A DNA stretch of 11,978 bases. It comes from an uncultured Coriobacteriaceae bacterium (GTDB lineage: Bacteria > Actinomycetota > Coriobacteriia > Coriobacteriales > Atopobiaceae). This document shows positions 1-6,225 of the stretch, one piece after another. Each line of letters begins with the position of its first letter. The first letter of the stretch is position 1. The stretch is taken from the NCBI GenBank assembly GCA_902766805.1, contig CACXFF010000423.1, positions 1 to 11,978 of the forward strand. Direction: 5' to 3'. The translations under genes and the position numbers were made by a program. The notes beneath the pieces were generated by a model, which saw nothing but the letters and a program-made list of their open reading frames with translations, was not told the DNA's origin and made no database searches.

Positions 1-970
1 CCAGGCCGGACAGGATGAGCTGCCAGCGGTTCTCGACGAAGAAGGTGCGGTTGAAGCTGTCCGCGAGACCCTCGAAGAAGCCCTTGCCCGGCTGTGCCGC
101 GCCACCGGCGCCGCCAACCGTGCGCACGACCGCGACCAGGCCGCCGTCGTAGTACGGGTCGGTCATGTCGATAACCTGCTTGCGCTCGTCGGTGATGGAC
201 AGCAGGCTCATGCCCACCTCTGCCTTGTTGGACTCCAGCTCGGCAATCAGGGCGTTCATGGGCGCGGTATAGAACTCCACGTGGTAGCCCAGCTCCTTGG
301 CTATCATGAGGAATACCTCAGGGCTGAAGCCGACGACCTCATCCTCGCGGAAGTAGCAGGCGGGCTCGCTCTCGGATGTGCAGACGGCCCGGATCGTGCC
401 GTTGGGGGCGTCCCAGTCCTGCGCGGGCATCGTCTTGGCCGACTCGTCGCTGCCCGTCCACTTCTGGTAGGCGGCCTCGATGCTGCCGTCCGCCTTGAGC
501 TTGGCTATCGTCTCGTTGACCTTGGCCGTGAGCGGGCTGCCCTTGGGCAGGGCGAAGCCGTAATGGTCGGTCACCAGCGGCTCGGACTGCGCGGCCATCC
601 CCTCGTTGCGCGCGGCGACCAGCTCGGAGACGGGCTTGTCCAAGACGAAGCAGTCGATCTTGTTGGCCTGCAGGGCGCCTACCATCTCGGAGATGTTGTT
701 CAGGTAGGTGAAGTCGGACTCATGGACGCCTGGGAAGGCGGCCTCGATGAGCCCGGGCGCGGCAGAGCCTATGACCGAACCATAGCGCTTGCCGACGAGG
801 TCCTTGGGCGTGGGCAGCTCGAGGCTCGGCGCAGCCTGTGTGGCAGCCTGCGTCGTGGCCTGTGTGGCAGCCTGCGTCTCGGCCGTCGCGTCCGCCGCGA
901 GCGCCGGCAACGGGCGCGCGAGCACCATCAGGCACAGCAATAGTGCGCAGACGCGCTTGAACACACGCAT
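1..970 (-). CDS. Amino-acid ABC transporter, substrate-binding domain fused to permease (3' end outside window)
   Basis: Binds a polar or charged amino acid outside the membrane and, through a fused permease domain, passes it into the cell; it needs a separate ATPase not seen here. The ATG at 968-970 follows a GGAAGGTGAGG ribosome site, and 323 residues are visible before the left edge. Residues 1-26 form a signal peptide (basic start, Leu-rich core, ending PALAA). Residues 32-47 are a fourfold TQAA-type linker. Residues about 56-160 resemble a second lobe of a family-3 solute-binding protein (DLVGKRYGSV, then ALQANKIDCFVLDKP). Residues about 175-285 resemble the first lobe (ACYFREDEVVGFSPEVFLMIAKELGY, given here only in part as VVGFSPEVFLMIAKELGY; then GMSLLSITDER and DPYYDGG). 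From about residue 303 the sequence SFNRTFFVENRWQLILSGL is the typical entry into a HisM/GlnP-like permease domain. This fused architecture is known in Firmicutes and Coriobacteriia. Substrate is not predictable. Family is secure. Confidence 0.88.
   Translation of the reverse strand, partial: MRVFKRVCALLLCLMVLARPLPALAADATAETQAATQATTQAATQAAPSLELPTPKDLVGKRYGSVIGSAAPGLIEAAFPGVHESDFTYLNNISEMVGALQANKIDCFVLDKPVSELVAARNEGMAAQSEPLVTDHYGFALPKGSPLTAKVNETIAKLKADGSIEAAYQKWTGSDESAKTMPAQDWDAPNGTIRAVCTSESEPACYFREDEVVGFSPEVFLMIAKELGYHVEFYTAPMNALIAELESNKAEVGMSLLSITDERKQVIDMTDPYYDGGLVAVVRTVGGAGGAAQPGKGFFEGLADSFNRTFFVENRWQLILSGL
830..877 (-). repeat. Four tandem 12-bp units encoding a TQAA linker
   Basis: Residues 32-47 of the amino-acid transporter read TQAA TQAT TQAA TQAA, encoded by four head-to-tail 12-bp units that differ at a few bases. 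The repeat sits between the signal peptide and the first binding lobe, so it is probably a flexible extracytoplasmic spacer. Such a repeat could change copy number by slippage in steps of four residues without breaking the frame. Confidence 0.85.
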
Positions 971-1102
971 GACGCACCTCACCTTCCATCGACCCCTTGG
1001 ACGTGCATGCGCCTGGGCCATGCACATGTTTCCTAGGGTACAGGACCCGTCGGACAAAAAAGCGTTAAAGATTCGAACACGGATGCATATCCGCGCGCAA
1101 GC
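971..1102 (-). promoter_or_regulatory. Leader of the amino-acid transporter with a 23-bp inverted repeat
   Basis: This 132-bp gap separates the DUF6273-like gene from the transporter. It holds an inverted repeat at 1003-1025, GTGCATG and CATGCAC separated by 9 bases, centred about 44 bp upstream of the ATG; a regulator site or a leader hairpin is possible. A small hairpin (CGGAT, loop ATGC, ATCCG) lies near 1078-1091 just after the upstream gene, followed after about 15 bases by six T on the minus strand (1056-1061). That spacing is too long for a standard intrinsic terminator, so I do not call one. No convincing -35/-10 pair is visible. The gap is too short for a T-box leader. Confidence 0.4.
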
Positions 1103-2119
1103 CTAGAGGCAGAAGCCCACCACGACTCCCTGCGCATCGCCCGCCTCGAAGGTCCCCGCCGGATATCCGCTGTCCAGAGCGCCGTAGTAGGCGTCGGACA
1201 ACAGGACGTAGGGCGTGCGGTACCACCAGCCGCAGGGCACGCCCTGCCAGCTGCGCGCGCACAGGCCCGCGGGGTCTTCCCGCGCCGTGACCCCACCCTG
1301 CGCGAAGAGCTGGTACTGTGCCCCTTCGGCGTTGACGAGCTCGTCGAGCCGTGCGTGGTTGGGGCCGTAGGCATCCTCGAACCAGCTGACCGGCCCGCAG
1401 ACCTCGACCGCAGAAGGCACCCAGAGCAGCTCGGCGCTCGGGGCCACCGACGCCACGTCCACGAGCGCGAGGTCCTCGACCCTACCCGTCTGGTTGGAAC
1501 GCTTGGCCACCGGCACCAGGTAGTCGGCCAGCTCTGCGGGCAGCGCGGGCGCGAGCTCCTGCTCGATCCAGGCGCGCAGGTCGCTGCCCGGCCAACCGCC
1601 CTGCGCGCTGCCGTCGGCACGCATCGGACGATGTCCCACGCACTCCGCCGCCAGGAAGCTCAGGCCCACCGGCCCGCGTCCATCGGCGCGCTCGTCTTGG
1701 AGCAGGCCCACGAGACGCACGCCGAACTGCGTGCCGTCGGACAGAGTCACCACACGCAAAGCGCTGCTCAACGTACCGTCCGCATTGGCCAGGCCGAAGT
1801 GCTGAGCAGCCGACAAGGCACCGTCCGGCCCCACGGCCTCTATCTGTCGCGAGATGTCGGACAGCTCCGCCCAGGTATAGGTCGCCAAGCCGTCCCGAGC
1901 AGCCTGCTGCGGGCTAGACGAAGGCTGCGCCACCTGTTGGGCCTCCTCGAACGAAGACATCCAGCCCCGCTCCGCAAGCCAGACCTCGAGCCGGCCGCTG
2001 TAGGCAACCCAGAAGCCGGCAGCCGCGACCAACGCGCAGAGCCCCGCGACCACGAGGGTCTCCACGGCGCGGCGCGGCGGGCGACGCTTGCCGCCCATCT
2101 TGCTCATGTGCTTAGTCAT
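1103..2119 (-). CDS. Membrane-anchored DUF6273-like protein of unknown function
   Basis: A 338-residue protein of unknown function. It has a short basic cytoplasmic start (KRRPPRRA, residues 11-18), one membrane segment at about 20-40 (TLVVAGLCALVAAAGFWVAY), a Ser/Gln-rich stretch near 59-75, and an extracytoplasmic domain. That domain carries GWPGSDLRAWI (175-185), followed by ELAPALPAELADYLVPVAKR, and ends with WWYRTPYVLLSDAYYGALDS and a final GVVVGFCL. The SDLR..W, WW.R(S/T)P and C-terminal G(V)...FCL pattern is what I recall for DUF6273 domains of Firmicutes and Coriobacteriia; a profile search was not possible. The ATG at 2117-2119 overlaps the deoA stop by 8 bases, so translation is probably coupled. 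A second ATG (residue 5, 2105-2107) is an alternative start. A GAGG lies only 3 bases before the first ATG. It has no recognised catalytic motif. Its placement suggests shared expression with deoA, not a shared function. Confidence 0.72.
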   Translation of the reverse strand: MTKHMSKMGGKRRPPRRAVETLVVAGLCALVAAAGFWVAYSGRLEVWLAERGWMSSFEEAQQVAQPSSSPQQAARDGLATYTWAELSDISRQIEAVGPDGALSAAQHFGLANADGTLSSALRVVTLSDGTQFGVRLVGLLQDERADGRGPVGLSFLAAECVGHRPMRADGSAQGGWPGSDLRAWIEQELAPALPAELADYLVPVAKRSNQTGRVEDLALVDVASVAPSAELLWVPSAVEVCGPVSWFEDAYGPNHARLDELVNAEGAQYQLFAQGGVTAREDPAGLCARSWQGVPCGWWYRTPYVLLSDAYYGALDSGYPAGTFEAGDAQGVVVGFCL

Positions 2120-3437
2120 AGGCCTCGACGCCCGCGCAGCTCACGCGTGCAAAGAAGTGAGGACGCTCGGCCACGGGCTCGTCAGCGAACTCCAGGGACG
2201 CCAGAAGCCTGCGCTCCCCTTCCTCCAGCAGCTCGGGCGTGGCGGCGTACAGCGTGGCGAGAACGGCGCCCTGCTCCACCCGGTCACCCGTCTTGGCCGC
2301 GAGCCGTATGCCCGCCAGCATGTCGATGGCGTCTTCCTTCTTGGCGCGGCCGGCTCCGAGCGCGACGCTCGCCATGCCGATGCCCTCGGTGTCCATGTGG
2401 CAGAGGTAGCCAGCGCGCGGTGCCGCCACGTCCTTGCTGCAGGCGGCCTGGCCAAAGAGCGCGTAGTCGTCCAGCACGCGCGCGTCGCCGCCCAAAGCGC
2501 CCACCATGAGCTTCATGCGCTCGAAGGCCTCGCCGTTCGCCACCTGGCGGCGCGCCATAGCACGGCACTCGTCCAGGCTGCCCTGCTCGGCCAAGACGAG
2601 CATGTTGGCCGCAAGCTCCAGGCAGGTCTGCGTGATGTCGTCGGGCGCGCAGCCCTTGAGCACGTCCGCCGCCTCCATGACCTCCAGCGCGTTGCCGATG
2701 GCAAGCCCCAGCGGACGGTCCATGTCGGAGATGAGCGCGACCGTGGTCCTGCCCACCTCCTCGCCGATGGCCACCATGGCCTGGGCGAGCTTGACGGCGT
2801 CCTCGGGCGTCTTCATGAAGGCGCCGCTGCCGCACTTCACGTCCAACAGGATGCGGTCGGCGCCGGCGGCAATCTTCTTGGACATCACCGAACTGGCGAT
2901 CAGCGGTATCGAATCGATCGTGGCCGTAACGTCACGCAGCGCGTAGAGCTTCTTGTCGGCCGGCACGAGGTTGCCGGTCTGGCCCACGACCGCGACGCCC
3001 ACCTCGTGTACGATCTCGAAGAAGCGCTCAAGCGGCTGCTCCACGCACAGGCCGGGGATGGACTCGAGCTTGTCCAGCGTGCCGCCGGTGTGGCCCAGGC
3101 CGCGGCCGCTCATCTTGGCCACGGGCACGCCGAGAGAGGCCACGATGGGCGCCACGGCCCAGGTCGTCTTGTCACCGACACCGCCCGTCGAGTGCTTGTC
3201 CACCTTGATCCCCGGGATGCGCGACAGGTCCACCTGGTCGCCTGAGCACGCCATGTGGGTGGTGAGCCAACCCGTCTCGCGCGCGCTCATGCCCTGGTAG
3301 TAGATGGCCATGGCCAAGGCAGAGGCCTGGTAGTCGGGAATGGAGCCGTCGGCATAGCCGCGGACAAAAAACGCGATCTCTTCTTCCGTGAGCTCCAAGC
3401 CGTCACGCTTGTGCTTGATGATGTCGAACATACGCAT
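2112..3437 (-). CDS. deoA: Pyrimidine-nucleoside / thymidine phosphorylase
   Basis: Cytoplasmic enzyme that cleaves thymidine, deoxyuridine or uridine with phosphate to the base plus (deoxy)ribose-1-phosphate. From the ATG at 3435-3437 it has 441 residues, the usual length of the family (about 430-440). The start MRMFDIIKHKRDG matches the conserved family N-terminus. Visible motifs: phosphate loop KHSTGGVGDKTT (81-92), family signature SGRGLGHTGGTLDKLE (110-125), and the base-binding stretch LRDVTATIDSIPLIASSVMS (167-186) with KK at 187-188. The C-terminal part from about 345 is the PYNP_C domain. An in-frame TTG at 3447-3449 would add four residues, but the family alignment favours the ATG. 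Neither start has a good ribosome site; the nearest purine run (GAAG) is 13 bases before the ATG. It follows cdd by 63 bp and overlaps the next gene by 8 bp. The KHST...D pattern fits the Pdp (uridine-accepting) branch as well as strict DeoA, so the symbol is approximate. Confidence 0.95.
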   Translation of the reverse strand: MRMFDIIKHKRDGLELTEEEIAFFVRGYADGSIPDYQASALAMAIYYQGMSARETGWLTTHMACSGDQVDLSRIPGIKVDKHSTGGVGDKTTWAVAPIVASLGVPVAKMSGRGLGHTGGTLDKLESIPGLCVEQPLERFFEIVHEVGVAVVGQTGNLVPADKKLYALRDVTATIDSIPLIASSVMSKKIAAGADRILLDVKCGSGAFMKTPEDAVKLAQAMVAIGEEVGRTTVALISDMDRPLGLAIGNALEVMEAADVLKGCAPDDITQTCLELAANMLVLAEQGSLDECRAMARRQVANGEAFERMKLMVGALGGDARVLDDYALFGQAACSKDVAAPRAGYLCHMDTEGIGMASVALGAGRAKKEDAIDMLAGIRLAAKTGDRVEQGAVLATLYAATPELLEEGERRLLASLEFADEPVAERPHFFARVSCAGVEAYD

Positions 3438-3500
3438 GGGACACGCCAATCTTCGAGAACGAAAGGATGTGGGAGACGCAAGCGGGACGCCCGGATGACG

Positions 3501-3917
3501 TCAGCGCCCGAGGTTCTCGGGACCGAAGGACTCTGGCAGCAGCTCGCGCAGAGTGTAGGTCTTGCTCCGCCCCGCGGAGTCCGCGAGGATGATGCGGAAG
3601 TCGTCCAGGTCGCAGAACTCGCGCATCACCTGACGGCACACGCCACAGGGCGCACAGAACTCTGGCGCCGGCTGCCCTTCCGGCCCGCCGACCACCGCGA
3701 TGGCCTCGAAGTCGCGCACGCCGTCGTAGATCGCCTTGAAGAAGGCGGTGCGCTCCGCGCAGTTGGACGGCGTGTACGCGGCGTTCTCGATGTTGCATCC
3801 CTGGTAGACCTGCCCGTCGGCCGTCAACAGGGCGGCACCGACGGTCCAGTGTGAGTACGGGGTGTAGGCATGCTCCCGGGCCTCGAAGGCCAGGCGCACG
3901 AGCTCGGCGTCTTGCAT
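3501..3917 (-). CDS. cdd: Cytidine deaminase
   Basis: Zinc enzyme of the cytoplasm that deaminates cytidine and deoxycytidine to uridine and deoxyuridine, feeding the phosphorylase encoded next. The ATG at 3915-3917 has an excellent GGAGGG site 8 bases upstream, giving 138 residues, the length of the small homotetrameric class. An upstream GTG (3939-3941) would add eight residues with no support. Motifs: substrate loop GCNIENAAYTPSNCAER (40-56) with zinc ligand Cys53 and catalytic Glu55, and PCGVC (90-94) with zinc ligands Cys91 and Cys94. The three-cysteine zinc site is typical of the tetrameric enzyme. It is the first gene of a unit cdd-deoA-DUF6273, separated from the transporter operon upstream by a strong terminator, so it probably has its own promoter. 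Confidence 0.96.
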   Translation of the reverse strand: MQDAELVRLAFEAREHAYTPYSHWTVGAALLTADGQVYQGCNIENAAYTPSNCAERTAFFKAIYDGVRDFEAIAVVGGPEGQPAPEFCAPCGVCRQVMREFCDLDDFRIILADSAGRSKTYTLRELLPESFGPENLGR

Positions 3918-4073
3918 CTGTGATTCCCTCCAGACGAACACAGGCCCCTGCGCGGGGCCCAGATATCACCACTATAGACACCGCGCGCGGCTGTCCGCGC
4001 ACGAGGCGGGCAAGGGTCGTCCGCCCTCGCCCAACGGACCGTGCGCGGCCGCGCCCGCCTGGCACACGGGCAC
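3918..4073 (-). promoter_or_regulatory. Probable cdd promoter and leader with hairpins
   Basis: This gap lies downstream of the transporter terminator and upstream of cdd. On the minus strand, TATAGT (complement of 3971-3976) is a -10-like hexamer about 54 bases before the ATG; the best -35-like hexamer, CGGACA, is only 15 bases upstream, so the promoter is tentative. A perfect 6-bp hairpin GGCCCC-TGCGC-GGGGCC (3943-3959) falls in the presumed leader just before the ribosome site. Further upstream, CCGCGCAC (3995-4002) pairs with GTGCGCGG (4041-4048), and GGCGGGC (4005-4011) with GCCCGCC (4053-4059), so a larger nested hairpin is possible. No known riboswitch is recognised. Confidence 0.45.
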
Positions 4074-4113
4074 AAAAGAGAAAAGCGGGCGACATCCCAG
4101 AGATGCCGCCCGC
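4074..4113 (-). terminator. Intrinsic terminator of the nucleoside transporter operon
   Basis: On the minus strand, beginning 27 bases after the permease stop, GCGGGCGGCATC pairs with GATGTCGCCCGC (one G-U pair) around a TCTGG loop, and is followed at once by TTTTCTCTTTT. The 12-bp GC-rich stem, short loop and T tract make a textbook Rho-independent terminator. It should stop or strongly reduce read-through from the deoB-to-permease operon into cdd-deoA. Confidence 0.92.
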
Positions 4114-4140
4114 ACGCGCGAGACTCGCGTCGGCCAGAGG

Positions 4141-5058
4141 CTAACGGCTGCCCTTGATGTAGGGAACGCCGTCGGCCTTGGGCGCCACGCTCTTGCCCAC
4201 GAAGAGGATGAGGACGATGATCGTCATCGCGTAGGGCAGCATGGCCAGGATCTGGGACGGGATGACGGTGGCACCGCCGCCCAGCAGCACCGTGAGGGCC
4301 TGGGTGGCGCCGAAGAGCATGCACGCGCCGTAGGCGCCCCAGGGGGTCCACTTGCCAAAGATGACCGCCGCCATGGCGATGAAGCCGTGGCCGGAGATGG
4401 CCGTCTGCGTGAACTGCGAGATGATGGCGATCGTCATGGACGCGCCGCCGAAGCCTGCGAAGACGCCGGAGAGGATGACGCAGATGTAGCGCACCTTGTA
4501 GACGTTGATGCCCAAGGTGTCCGCCGCAGCGGGGTGCTCGCCCACGGCGCGCACGCGCAGGCCCCACTTGGTGCGGTACAGCACGAACCACACGCCGAGC
4601 GTGAGCAGCAGCGCCATGACCGTCGTCACGTTGACGTTGAGGTTGGACCAGACCGTGCCCGCCATCCAGCTGTCGCCCAGGACCTTCGGGAGCTTGGTGA
4701 CGATGGGGCTCATGGCCGCGCCGTCGAAGAAGTTGCGGCACAGGAAGAGCGCCAGGCCGGGGGCAAGCAGGTTGATGGCGACGCCCGAGACCGTCTGGTC
4801 GGCCGCGAAGCTCACCGAGGCCACGGCGTGCAGCGTGGCGACGAGGCCGCCCGCCAGGCCCGCGACGAGGAACGCGATCCACGGGTTGCCCGTGAAATAG
4901 CTCGCAATCGCGGCCGAGACGGCGCCGATGACCATCATGCCCTCGATGCCGATGTTGGTGACGCCCGAGCGCTCGGATACGACGCCACCCAGCGCGCCAA
5001 AGATGAGCGGGGTCGAGTACATGAGCGTAATGCCCACGAGCAGAATGATGCTATCCAT
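4141..5058 (-). CDS. nupQ: Nucleoside ABC transporter, second permease (NupQ/YufQ type)
   Basis: A 305-residue integral membrane permease of the branched-chain amino acid/sugar permease family (BPD_transp_2), pairing with the upstream permease to form the channel for nucleosides. Seen directly: membrane segments from the start (SIILLVGITLMYSTPLIFGAL), the motif SERSGVTNIGIEGMM (28-42) near the first loops, the cytoplasmic coupling loop GLRVRAVGEHPAAADTLGI (166-184), and a last membrane segment at about 268-288 followed by a short polar tail. Length and these motifs match B. subtilis NupQ (YufQ)-like proteins. The ATG at 5056-5058 has AAAGGAGG about 11 bases upstream, inside the end of the preceding permease gene, 6 bp away. 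It is the last gene of its operon. Substrate is inferred from the BMP binding protein and the nucleoside enzymes around it. Confidence 0.93.
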   Translation of the reverse strand: MDSIILLVGITLMYSTPLIFGALGGVVSERSGVTNIGIEGMMVIGAVSAAIASYFTGNPWIAFLVAGLAGGLVATLHAVASVSFAADQTVSGVAINLLAPGLALFLCRNFFDGAAMSPIVTKLPKVLGDSWMAGTVWSNLNVNVTTVMALLLTLGVWFVLYRTKWGLRVRAVGEHPAAADTLGINVYKVRYICVILSGVFAGFGGASMTIAIISQFTQTAISGHGFIAMAAVIFGKWTPWGAYGACMLFGATQALTVLLGGGATVIPSQILAMLPYAMTIIVLILFVGKSVAPKADGVPYIKGSR

Positions 5059-5064
5059 AGAGCG

Positions 5065-6225
5065 TCACGCCTCCTTTCCGGGGAGCGCCGCGTCACCGGC
5101 TGCGGCCTTCGCTTCCTGACGCCGCTCGAGCCACTCGGCAATGCGCCTGGTGACGGCGGGCAGCGCGATGAAGAAGACGATGGTGCCGATCATGATGTTG
5201 ATGATGTCCGACGGAGCGCCCATGACCTGCTGCACGCTCATGCCGCCGTAGATGAGGCCCGAGAAGAGCAGCGAGGCGGGGATGCAGCCCACGCAGGAGC
5301 AGCCCGCGATGAAGGCCACCGACAAGCCGTTGAAGCCGTAGCCCTCTTGGGCGGCCAGCAGCGTGATCGTGTGCGGCGCGATGCCCGTGATGTTGAGGGC
5401 GCCGGCCAGGCCGCAGACGGCGCCGGAGATGAGCATGCACAGCACGATGGAGCGATTCACGGGAATGCCCGCGAAGAGCGCGGCGTCCTTGTTGTAGCCC
5501 ACGGCGCGCAGCTCGTAGCCGAGCTTGGTGCGCGCCAGCAGGATGCTCTCGGCGACAGCCACGAGCACGGCGATGATGAAGCCGGCGTTCAGGTCGGTCT
5601 TGAGCAGCGCCTCACGCAGCCACGGCACGCCCGCGAGGGCGTCCACTGCGGCATCGGTGGTCTTCCACTCGTGCAGGATGGTGATGTAGCCCGAGCTGTG
5701 GATGGGCAGGGCACTCGTGGAGTTGGGCTTGTGAAACGCGTCGCTCATCACCACGAAGTTGCAGAGGTAGAGCATGATCCAGTTGGTCATGATGGACGTG
5801 ATGACCTCGTGGATGCCAAAGCGCGCCTTCAGGAAGCCGATGAAGGCGCCCAGCGCGGCGCCGCCCGCCACGCCTGCCAGGATGACCAGCGGAATCTCCA
5901 ACACGGCAGGCAGGTCGAGCGTGATGCCCACGATGGAGGACAGGATGGTGGCCGCGATGTACTGGCCCTCCGCGCCGATGTTGAACAGGCCCGTCTGGAA
6001 GGCGAAGGCCACGCCCACGCCCGTGAGCAGGATCGGGGTCGCCTTGATGATGACGTTGGCGATGTATTTGGGCTTGCCGAGCGCGCCTTGGAACAGCGCG
6101 GCGAAGGACCCGATGGGATCGTAGCCCGCCACGGCCAGCACCACGGCCGCCACGATGAAGCCCACGAGGATCGCCAGCAGCGAAGACGCGATGGGCTTCT
6201 TGAGGAACTTGATTACGGCGTTCAC
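5065..6225 (-). CDS. nupP: Nucleoside ABC transporter, first permease (NupP/YufP type)
   Basis: A 386-residue inner-membrane permease, the longer of the pair. The first membrane segment is at about 13-34, followed by an extracellular region. The motif QTGLFNIGAEGQYIAA (77-92) is characteristic of the NupP/YufP branch of BPD_transp_2, and GYELRAVGYNKDAALFAGI (236-254) is the loop that contacts the ATPase. The C-terminus is a charged, Ala-rich cytoplasmic tail. The start is GTG at 6223-6225, which overlaps the TGA of the ATPase gene in the sequence GTGA, with GGAGGTGG six bases upstream; coupled translation is likely. It works with the following permease, the double ATPase and the BMP lipoprotein. 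Four Cys residues lie in or near late membrane segments (264, 271, 309, 311 and 314 region), a mild oddity without an assigned role. Confidence 0.93.
   Translation of the reverse strand: MNAVIKFLKKPIASSLLAILVGFIVAAVVLAVAGYDPIGSFAALFQGALGKPKYIANVIIKATPILLTGVGVAFAFQTGLFNIGAEGQYIAATILSSIVGITLDLPAVLEIPLVILAGVAGGAALGAFIGFLKARFGIHEVITSIMTNWIMLYLCNFVVMSDAFHKPNSTSALPIHSSGYITILHEWKTTDAAVDALAGVPWLREALLKTDLNAGFIIAVLVAVAESILLARTKLGYELRAVGYNKDAALFAGIPVNRSIVLCMLISGAVCGLAGALNITGIAPHTITLLAAQEGYGFNGLSVAFIAGCSCVGCIPASLLFSGLIYGGMSVQQVMGAPSDIINIMIGTIVFFIALPAVTRRIAEWLERRQEAKAAAGDAALPGKEA

Noticed and set aside
1055..1092. Intrinsic terminator after the DUF6273-like gene
   Set aside because: The CGGAT-ATGC-ATCCG stem is short and the six-T run is about 15 bases away, so the geometry does not fit.
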